Shown one piece after another: positions 55,160-64,000 of a stretch of 64,000 bases of DNA. Location of the stretch: NCBI GenBank assembly GCA_933228675.1, contig OW121741.1:135707085-135771084 (forward strand), read 5' to 3'. A program made the translations under genes and the position numbers. Source of the DNA: Stomorhina lunata (taxonomy: Eukaryota; Arthropoda; Insecta; Diptera; Rhiniidae). Below the pieces are notes generated by a model. It ran no database searches and was not told the origin of the DNA. It saw nothing but the letters and a program-made list of their open reading frames with translations. The number at the start of each line of letters is the position of its first letter. Within the stretch, counting starts at the first letter, position 1.

Positions 55160-58090
55160 TATAATCCAAATTTCTCTTTAAGAAAACTCAGATCAAAGTT
55201 TTTCGAAAAGAAAACTTTGAAAAAATTTTAAGAAGAGAAAACTTTTTTCGAAATTTAACTTAGATCAACTTTTTTTATAAGAAAAATTAAATTTTTTTTT
55301 ACAAAAAATTTTTTCATTATTTTTTTTTAAGAAAATTTTTTACAAATATTCTTAAAAAAAATTTCTTCAAAATTTTTCTATTAGAAAAAATTTACAAAAG
55401 TTTACTTATAAATTTTTTTCAAAGAAAATTTTTTTTTTAAATTTTCCTATAAGAAAAATTTCTTAAAAATTTTTCTATAAGAGAAATTTCTTTAAAATTT
55501 TTCTATAAGAAAAATTTCTTTAAAATTTTTCTATAAGAAAAATTTTTTTAAAATTTTTCAATAAGAAAAATTTCTTTAAAATTTTTCTCCAAAAAATATT
55601 TCTTAAAAATTCTTCTACAAGAAATATTTCTTCAAAATTTTTTTATAAGAAAAATTTTTCCATAAAAAAAAAATTTTCAAAATTTTTCTATAAGAAAAAT
55701 TTCTTCAAAATTTTTATAGAAGAAAAATTTCTTTAAAATTTTTCTATAAGAAAAATTTCTTTAAAATTTTTTAATAAGAAAAATTTCTTCAAAATTATTC
55801 TACAAGAAAAATTTCTTCAAAATTTTTCTATTAGAAAAATTTTTTTATAAGAAAAATTTCTTCAAAATGTTTCTCCAAAAAATATTTCTTGAAAATTCCT
55901 CTACAAGAAATATTTCTTCAAAATTTTTTTATAAGAAAAATTTTTCCATAAAAAAAAAATTTTCAAAATTTTTCTATAAGAAAAATTTCTTCAAAATTTT
56001 TCTATAAGAAAAATCTTTTCGAAATTTTTTCCATAAAAAAATTTTTCTACAAGAAATATTTTTCAAAATTTTTCTATAAGAAAAATCTCTTCAAAAATTT
56101 TTTCCATAAAAAAATTTTTTCTAAATATTTTTTTATTAAAAAAATTTTTTCAAAATTTTTCTATAATAAAAATTTCTTCAATATATTTTTTAATTAAAAA
56201 AAATTTTTCAAAATTTTTCTATAAGAAAAATTTCTTCAATATTTCAAAAAATTTCATCTAAATTTTTGTATAAGAAGAATTTCATCAAAAAATATCTTCA
56301 AAATTTACAAAATTTATCTTAAAAAAATTCTTCAAAATTTTTCTAAAAATATTGTTTTTTTAGAAAAATTATTATAATTTTTTTAAAAGAAAAATTTTTT
56401 CAAAATTTTTCTATAAGAAAAAATTTCTTCAAAATTTTTCTAAAATAAAAATTTGTTTTAATTTTTTCTATAAAAATATTTCTTTAAAATTTTATATAAA
56501 AAAAAATCTTCAAAATTTTCTATTAGAAACATTTTTTAAAAAATGTTTCCATATGAAAAAATTAAATATTTCTATTAGAAAACTTTATTAAAAATTTTTC
56601 CTTTAAAAAAATTTCTTCAAAAATTTTTTATCAGAAAAATTTGTTTAAAAATTTTTCTATAAAAAAATTTCTTCAAAATTTTTCTACAAAAAAAAATTTT
56701 ATATGTAAAATTGCTTTAAAATTTTTCTGTAAGAAGAATTTCTTCAAAATTTTTCTATAAGAAAAATTTCTTCAACAAAATTATTTATTAAAAAAATTTC
56801 TTTAAAAATTTGTGTTCAAGAAAAATTTTATCAAAATTTTTTACAAGAAAAATTTCTTCAAAATTTTTCTATAAGAAAAATTTCTTTAAAATTTTTCCAT
56901 AAGGAAAATTTTTTTTCAATTTTTCTATAAAAAATTTTTTTCAAAATTTTATTTTTAGAAAAATTTCTTTAAAATTTTTCTATAAGTAAAAAGAAAATAG
57001 AATTTTTTTTTTTTAATTTTTCTATGAGAAAAATTTCTTAAAAATTTTATCTAAATTTTTCTAAAAGAAAAATGTTATGAAAAGAAAAATTGTTTAAAAA
57101 AATGTCTTTAAAATTTTTTTACAAAAAGCATTTGTTCAAGATTTTTACGAAAAATTGCTTTATACTTCTAAAAGAAAAATTTAATTAAAATTTTTTTATA
57201 AGAGAAATTTCTTCAAAATTGTTTTACAATTGTCTTTAAGAAAAATTTATATAAAAAAATTCTTAAAAGTTTTTTGTTTTAAATTTTTCTGTAAGAAATA
57301 TATCTTCAAACTATTTCTATCAAAATGATTTCTTCTAAATTGTTTTATTAGAAAATGTTGTTTAAAATTTTTCTTTATTTAAAATTTTTATTTAAAAATT
57401 TTTTTATAAAAAATTTCTTTTATTCAAAGATTTTTCTATAAGAATTTTTATTTTATTTTATTCTACAAGAAAAATACTTTAAAATTTTTCTTTAGAAAAA
57501 ATTTCTTCAAAATTTTTCTATTTTTGAAAATTTTTCATATAAATAATTTCTTTAGAAAAAAATGTATCTAAAAAATTTCTAAAAGAAAAAGTTTCGATAG
57601 AAAATTTCATCTGAAAAGTTTTTTGTATAAAAATCTATATTATCAAGTTTTCATATAAAAAAATTTCTATAGAAAATTTTCATAAGAAAAATTTTATATA
57701 AGAAAAATTTCCTTTATTTTCTTCTACTAGAAAAAGACATTAAAATTTTTCTTTAGAAAATTTTTTTTTTTGTTTTATTTTTGAAAATTTTTCATCTAAA
57801 TAATTTCTTTAGAAAAATTTTAATCTAAAAAAATTTCTATAGAAAATTTCGTCTAAAAAGTTTTTCTCTAAAAATTTATTTTATCAAGTTTTCATATAAA
57901 AAAATTTCTTTGGACAGTTTTTCATATAAAAAAAAAAAATTCTATAGAAAATTATTGATAAAAGAAAATTTCAATAGGAAATATTTTTTTCAAAAAATAT
58001 TTTTTTTAAAAGAAAAATTTCTTTAAAATTCTTCTATAAAAATTTTTTTTCAAAACTTTTCTATAAGAAAAATTTATTTAAAATTAAGAA
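55160..58090 (+). repeat. Satellite array 12, degenerate 28-bp unit
   Basis: The unit is TTTTTCTATAAGAAAAA then TTTCTTCAAAA or TTTCTTTAAAA, related to arrays 5 and 8. Duplicated blocks are visible, for example about 55560-55700 and 55860-56000, and about 57530-57680 and 57780-57940. Confidence 0.9.
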
Positions 58091-58674
58091 AACTCTTTTT
58101 AAATTTTCTTGGCTGTATCTTAAACTTTTCGCACATTAATACATTCATATGTGAATTTGTATGCAGATGAGCGTAAAGTAAATTCATATAATGTTTATAT
58201 ATGAAATTAATTTTTCTTTTTCTTTTTTTTCTCTTGTGTGTGTGTGTGTTGCCAAGGTTTTATTTTCCATTACATATCGCGCATTTTTATACGTTCGTAC
58301 AACTGCAGATTGAACTGAATAATTTTAAAAGCAAATTTTGTTTCTGCTGTTTTTGTATTTAAGTTTTATCTTATTATAATTTTCGTATGTTGTTTCTACT
58401 TTTAGAGATTTAACTTAATTCTTTTTGTTTTTTGGAATTTTTTTGTGGATGGTTAACCATAATATTTACATTTTTATTTAATTAAAATTACTTAGGAGCC
58501 CGAGGAGTAAAAGCAAATATACAAAATAACAAACAATTAAAATTATTAAATTTTGAAAGAAAATAAGACAAAAAATACGATTATATTAAAGAAAAACATT
58601 TTTCTGCTTAAGATTATATTAAAAGGAGACTTGAATCGCTTTTCAGTTCATAGAAAATATTTAAGAAGGCATTC
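58091..58674. other. AT-rich spacer, no gene recognised
   Basis: It contains a short GT microsatellite (TGTGTGTGTGTG near 58236). Confidence 0.5.
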
Positions 58675-58743
58675 AGGTATGTGATGGACATTTTCGTTTT
58701 GAAATCGATCGATTTGAAAACGATCGTTTTCCATCACATACCT
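58675..58743. repeat. 69-bp imperfect palindrome
   Basis: The outer arms AGGTATGTGATGGA and TCCATCACATACCT are perfect 13-14-bp inverted repeats. The centre contains AAATCGATCGATTT, itself a perfect 14-bp palindrome, flanked by further TCGTTTT/AAAACGA pairing. Confidence 0.8.
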
Positions 58744-58794
58744 AATTATGTTGAAATTCAAAATATCTTTTTATGTATCTACTAGTTTTAAGAA

Positions 58795-59110
58795 TGGAAA
58801 GTATATTACGATTGTCATTTAGTTTGAAATTTCGAAAATTGTGGTCTTAATAGCAATTTTGACGAAGTTCCAGTTTAAGTCAAGGGTAAGTCCAGTGTTC
58901 GATTTTATATGTTTTATCAAAAAGAATAATAAAAAAATTGTTATTCCTATGTTATTTTCAAAATAATGGCCTCTTACTTTGAAAGAAGTTCCAGTGCAAG
59001 TGTTTTAAGCCCCCTATTAAAACAAATGAGGGCATATTAAGATTGTCACTCCGTTTGTAATATCAACGAATTTTTAGCGCAAGTTAAGGGCGAATTCATT
59101 GTTCGTTTTT
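58795..59110 (+). repeat. Two diverged direct copies, offset about 234 bp
   Basis: Each carries a (T/A)ATTA(C/A)GATTGTCA(T/C)T(T/C) core, then (C)AAGTTAAGGGCGAAT/CAAGTCAAGGGTAAGT and (A/C)(T/A)GTTCG. This is an old duplication of unknown origin. A long T-tract follows at about 59108-59130. Confidence 0.45.
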
Positions 59111-59859
59111 TTTTTTTTTTTTTTTTTTTCTTAGAGAAGAAAACGGAAAAATTAAAACAAGGAATTGTTTATTATCCCTTTAAAAATGCTCAGTTGTAAA
59201 ATGGTAAAATTTTAACAAATTGTTTTTAAAAATATCAAGAGTCTGTTTGCAATTAAATCCCTTACTTAATTCCTCTAATATTTTTAACTTCAAGTGTTTT
59301 TTTTTTGCATTTTTTTAACAAAAGCGTTTAGGAAAAAGTTTTTCTGCTTCACACTTTTTCTTTGCTAAAACCCCTTTTCAAGTTAATTAAGTCATTTACC
59401 AGCATAACAATAACACGTAATGATATAAAGCCAAAAACAACAACAAAACATAAGAGAAAAAGGATAAGTGGAGAAGGAAAAGAATCCTTAAATGAAAATA
59501 TAAAGCAGCAAAGTGACATTTTAAATCGAAAGACGTGTACGATGGGTATTTAAGTGTATGTGTATAGGCGTGTGTGTGTATGTATGTGTGACATATATAA
59601 TATAATATTAAGGAGGCCCAGGGAAAGAAAAAAACAAGAAAATAGATTTCTATTCAAATACATTTTCCTTTGGCTTCTTTTCTTTTTTCAAAATATCAAA
59701 ATTTGGTGTTAAAATTCACTAAATTTTGCCTAAGGTCAAGTAAATCATGTCTTTAAAATAATCGCCGTATAGATCGAGTAGAAAGGGTCTTTTGGAAATT
59801 TTGAATTTTTTAAAGAGGTTTAAACGGGTAAAAAGGAGACAAAATCGAAAGCGTTATAT
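59111..59859. other. Spacer, no gene recognised
   Basis: A 63-codon Lys- and Thr-rich frame at 59362-59553 has no motif. A GTGTATGTGTG-type tract lies near 59555-59590. Confidence 0.5.
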
Positions 59860-60540
59860 CTCCCAAAGTACCCGGTATAGAAACAAAACTTAAATAACGA
59901 TTTGAACAGCTATGAAAATAAGCGGACAGATGTTTAGTACTTTTTTTAAACCCTGTCCGATAGAGAGTAAAAAAGGGTTAAAATAGTTTTTTGGTACTAT
60001 TTATAACCCACTCTTATCTTTGGAACCAAAGAGTATAGAAATAAACTTTATACTGCAATCTATAGATGTGAAAAAATATTAAATACGCATCTGGTACTTT
60101 TTTAGTTTCTGGGGTCAAAATGGTGAGAAAAAGAATAAAATCATAACTTGACATTTCATAAAGTTATATGCATGGAAACAAAATGTTAAACGCACTTTAA
60201 TAAAATGTAACGAATTCAATTGGTACCAAAGAAGTACCAAATATGCATATGGAACTTCTTTGAAATGAGGGGATAAAACTAGGAAAAAATTGGTAACATT
60301 ATTTCTTTTAAGCTAATAGGCATAGCAACAAAATTCAAATAGCGTTTTGATCAGCTGAAAATATACTGAGACGAGTAATTGATACTTTTTGAAAAAAGTG
60401 CCGAGCAGAACCAATAATCTGTGAAAAATATTTTTGGTACTTTTTTTTGAAAAAATTAACTTTGAAACAAAACCTGTATCGCAAGTATATACCTTAGTAA
60501 ATAAAATATATGTAAAATTTGAAATTTGCATCGAAATGAT
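59860..60540 (+). repeat. Decayed tandem repeat, period about 140-170 bp, about five units
   Basis: Related phrases such as GTATAGAAACAAAA, GTATAGAAATAAAC, GCATGGAAACAAAA and GCATAGCAACAAAA start near 59876, 60033, 60168 and 60318. Each is followed by an AAAT(A)(A/G)CG stretch and later by a GGTACTTTTT-like segment. The units are strongly diverged. Confidence 0.55.
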
Positions 60541-60714
60541 CATCATAAAACTCCGACCAAGGCTCGGTCAAACAGGCACTAAAGCCTTTATTTAAGGATA
60601 TTTTTATCCGTAACTTGTACTGGAACTTCATTAAAGTCGATTATAAGCAAAGGTCGGCACAAACAGAACAGAAAATAATCGTCGGCTGAGTTCTGACGTT
60701 TTATTTTCTACTAC
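60541..60714. other. Short spacer before the second INE-1-like copy
   Basis: No feature recognised. Confidence 0.45.
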
Positions 60715-61346
60715 ATTTCACCACCATAGGTAGAAAGGGTATTATAAGTTTGTGTTGATGTAAGTAACACATAGAAATATGTGTCTTAGACCCACCTTTT
60801 AGTATACCATTAGGCTTAGAATCACTTTCTTAGTCGATTTAGCGTTGTCCGTCCGTCCGTCCAACCATCTGGCTGGCTGGCTGGACCCCCATGTAAACCT
60901 TGTAAGCAAACTACAGGTCGCAATTCTAAAGATAATTTGATGAAATTTGGCGCAGATCATTTTTTTGATAATGGGACCATGGCTATTATAATTCGTCAAA
61001 ATCGGTCCATTATTTATGGTACCTCCAATAGGTCCCACTTCCCGGAATTGATATATTTGCCACAAACATCAATACTTTTGCATGAAATTTAAAACAAATA
61101 CTGTTTATGTCAACTAAAATCACTGTACCAAATTTCGTTTAAATGGGTCCACATTTGACCCTAGTTCTCATATAAGTCCAAATGACTGAAACAGCTTATA
61201 TATATAAGTTTTGAGAAAATGTTTGTATGATGGCAAAATTTAGCAAACATTTGTCTTTATACAGGAAAAATAACACCTTTGACCTTAGTGATGAAGGGTA
61301 TCGTATGGTCTGACTTGACCGACTATAGCACTTTCTTACTTGTTTT
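60715..61346 (+). mobile_element. INE-1/Helentron-like non-autonomous element, copy 2
   Basis: It shares with copy 1 the CACCACCATAGG start, the GTCCGTCCGTCC tract with CTGGCTGGCTGG, the AATGGGACCATGGCTATT block, the GATGAAGGGTATCGTATGG subterminal segment and the end GACTATAGCAC...CTTACTTGTTTT. It adjoins array 13 directly. Confidence 0.8.
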
Positions 61347-63640
61347 TAAATATTTTTATCAAAAATTTATCTGTAGAAAATTTTGTTATTATTTATAGAA
61401 AAATTTTTATCAGAAATTTTTCCATAGAAAATTTTTCCACAGAAAATTGTTTTATCGAAAATGTTTCTACAGGAAAATATTTCTATCAAAAAGTTTTCTA
61501 TAGAAAAATATTTTTATTGAAAATTTTTCTTTAGAAAAGAATTTTATCAAAAATTGTTCTGTAGAATAATTATTTTATGTAATATTTTTCTACAGAAAAA
61601 TTATTTTTTAGAAAATTTTTCTATAAAACAATTATTTTATCGAAACTTTTTCTATAGAAAAATTTTTTTATCGAAAATGTTTCTATACAAAAATTTTTTT
61701 ATTGAAAATTTTTCTATAGAAAAATTTTTTTATTAAAAACTTTTTTATAGAAAAATTATTTTTGATTGAAAATTTTTCTATAGAAAAATTTTTTTATTGA
61801 AAGTTTTTCTATAGAAAAAATTTTTTATTGAAAGTTTTTCTATAGAAAAAATTTTTTATTGAAAGTTTTTCTATAGAAAAAATTTTTTATTGAAAATTTT
61901 TCTATAGAAAAATTTTTTATTGAAAATTTTTCTATAGAAAAATTTTTTATTAAAAATTTTTCTATAGAAAAATTTTTTATTGAAAATTTTTCTATAGAAA
62001 AATTTTTTATTGAAAATTTTTCTATAGAAAAATTTTTTATTGAAAAATTTTCTATAGAAAAATTTTTTATTGAAAATTTTTCTATAGAAAAATTTTTTAT
62101 TGAAAATTTTTCTATAGAAAAATTTTTTATTGAAAATTTTTCTATAGAAAAATTTTTTATTGAAAATTTTTCTATAGAAAATTTTTTTATTGAAAATTTT
62201 TCTATAGAAAAATTTTTTATTGAAAATTTTTCTATAGAAAAATTTTTTATTGAAAATTTTTCTATAGAAAAATTTTTTATTGAAAATTTTTCTATAGAAA
62301 AATTTTTTATTGAAAATTTTTCTAGAGAAAAATTTTTTATTGAAAATTTTTCTATAGAAAAATTTTTTATTGAAAATTTTTCTATAGAAAAATTTTTTAT
62401 TAAAAATTTTTCTACAGAAAAATTTTTTATTAAAAATTTTTCTATAGAAAAATTTTTTATTAAAAATTTTTCTATAGAAAAATTTTTTATTAAAAATTTT
62501 TCTATAGAAAAATTTTTTATTAAAAATTTTTCTATAGAAAAATTTTTTATTGAAAATTTTTCTATAGAAAAATTTTTTATTGAAAATTTTTCTATAGAAA
62601 AATTTTTTATTGAAAATATTTCTATAGAAAAACTTTTTTATTGAAAATTTTTCTATAGAAAAATTTTTTTATTGAAAATGTTTGTATAGAAAAATTTTTT
62701 TATTGAAAATTTTTGTATAGAAAAATTTTTTTATTGAAAATTTTTCTATAGAAAAATTTTTTTATTGAAAATTTTTTTATAGAAAAATTTTTTTTATCAA
62801 AAATTTGTTATCAACATTTTTCTATAAAATTTTTTTTTATCAAAATTTAATTTTATAGAAAAATAATTTTATAGAAAATATTTCTATAGAAAAATTATTT
62901 CATCGAAAATTTTTCCATAGAAAAATTATTTTATCGAAAATTTTTCTATTGAAAAATTATTTTATCGAAAAGTTTTCTATAGAAAAATTATTTTATAGAA
63001 AAATTATTTTATAGAAAATTTATGTTATAGAAAATTTTTATATAGAAAAATTATTTTATCGAAAATTGTTCTATAGAAAATTATGTTATAGAAAATTTTT
63101 CTATAGAAAAATTATTTTATCGAAAATTTTTCTATAGAAAAATTATTTTATAGAAAATTTTTTTATCACAATTTATTTTATTAAAAATTTTTCTATAAAA
63201 AAATTTTTAATCAAAATTTTTTCCTTAGAAAAAATTTTAAGAAAATTTTTTTATCAAAAATTTTTTTAAAAAATTTTCTACAGAAATATATTTCTATCGG
63301 AAATGTTTCTATAGTAAAATATTTTTATCGAAAATTTTTCTTTCGAAAAAAAATTGTATCTTTAATAAAAAATTTTATCGAAAATTTTTCTTTAGAAAAA
63401 AATTTTATTGAAGATTTTTCTATACAAAAAAATTTTCTATAGAAAAATTATTTTATCGAAAATTTTTCTATAGAAAAAATATTTTTTGAGAAAATTTTTT
63501 ATAGAAAAATATATATATTTTATTTTGATCATTTTCACAGAAAAATACTTTTTTCGAAAATTTTCTACAAAAAAAAAAAAATTTCAAAGAAAAACATTTT
63601 TATAAAAAGTGTTTCTACAAAAAAATATTTGTACCGCAAA
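61347..63640 (+). repeat. Satellite array 13, 30/31-bp unit, about 75 copies
   Basis: The unit is TTTTTCTATAGAAAAA followed by TTTTTTATTGAAAA (30 bp) in the homogeneous core (about 61900-62620), and one base longer on both sides. The flanks are decayed and include TTATTTTATCGAAAA-type spacers. Confidence 0.96.
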
Positions 63641-63689
63641 TATTTTTTAACTTAAAAGTGTAAAATCGTTTAATATTAAAAATTCTGTT

Positions 63690-63752
63690 TCGAAAAATAT
63701 TTCCAATTCGATTTAAATTTAAAATAAATATTCCCAATTCGATTTAAATTCA
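63690..63752 (+). repeat. Short direct duplication of an AATTCGATTTAAATT motif
   Basis: The CCAATTCGATTTAAATT phrase occurs twice, about 31 bp apart, just beyond array 13. Confidence 0.6.
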
Positions 63753-63772
63753 AATTGCATGTATTTCAATCA

Positions 63773-63958
63773 ATGTTTGCAAAAATAATAGTGCGGTGGC
63801 AACAATGTTCGAGATTATATTTCTTTCGAACCATGTATTTTGTTGCTATAATTTGGATTTTGATTTTGTTTCTTATGTATTATGTTTTTAATATTTTCTT
63901 TGGCAAAGTGGAACCAACTGACTTTGCTAACATCCAAATTTCAACTGATTACTTTTAA
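63773..63958 (+). CDS. Possible small single-pass membrane protein or exon, unsupported
   Basis: The first ATG (63773) opens 61 codons: a short basic N-terminus (MFAKIIVRWQQ), a hydrophobic segment (FVAIIWILILFLMYYVF) and a short polar tail. Composition is less AT-rich than the surrounding satellites. A type II membrane protein exon is conceivable, but there is no splice donor in a suitable place, no family match, and AT-rich DNA readily yields such frames. Confidence 0.15.
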   Translation: MFAKIIVRWQQCSRLYFFRTMYFVAIIWILILFLMYYVFNIFFGKVEPTDFANIQISTDYF

Positions 63959-64000
63959 TACTCATTTTCACGAGTTTCATTAATGATCGCGATATTTACA

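Overview
This window looks like a gene-poor, AT-rich stretch of a brachyceran fly genome, probably a calyptrate fly; that placement is an inference. It rests on INE-1/Helentron-like interspersed elements with the typical CCGTCCGTC tract, Ty3/Gypsy retrotransposons of fly type, short fly-like introns, and one small Ly6-type gene. No bacterial operon features, rRNA or tRNA genes were seen.

Positions 1-16237 hold three nested LTR retrotransposons. Element C lies on the minus strand and shows one LTR (15119-16237), a tRNA-Lys type primer site and the N-terminal part of its gag. Element A (1-14827, plus strand, 412/mdg1-like) interrupts that gag. Element A is an internally deleted, frameshifted copy of about 3.7 kb with nearly identical LTRs. 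Element B (2202-13375, minus strand, 11.2 kb, Ulysses/Osvaldo-like, with 2.4-kb LTRs) sits inside the integrase of A between 4-bp GACA duplications. B has complete-length gag and pol reading frames joined by a recognisable -1 frameshift signal, but its RNase H has lost a catalytic segment. The strand opposite to gag-pol in the B LTR carries intron-like signals.

Positions 16238-63640 are dominated by about a dozen tandem arrays (roughly 32 kb in total) separated by 0.5-3 kb of AT-rich single-copy-looking DNA. Most arrays have a 31-bp unit built from two A/T-tract modules of about 17 and 14 bp, and many share the 16-bp palindrome TTTTTCTATAGAAAAA. A 28-bp class recurs in three places, and there is also a 30-bp and a 33-bp class. 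Array boundaries, inversions and segment duplications tend to fall at module edges.

The only convincing host gene is a three-exon, minus-strand gene at 38896-39486. It encodes a 138-residue cysteine-rich protein with a signal peptide and a hydrophobic tail (Ly6/three-finger, probably GPI-anchored), and it is embedded within one satellite family. Other interspersed items are two INE-1/Helentron-like copies (41918-42692 and 60715-61346), a hAT transposase fragment (42731-42970), a 270-bp TA-flanked MITE (47932-48201), a second inverted-repeat element (54516-54987), a 69-bp palindrome (58675-58743) and a decayed repeat of about 150 bp (59860-60540).
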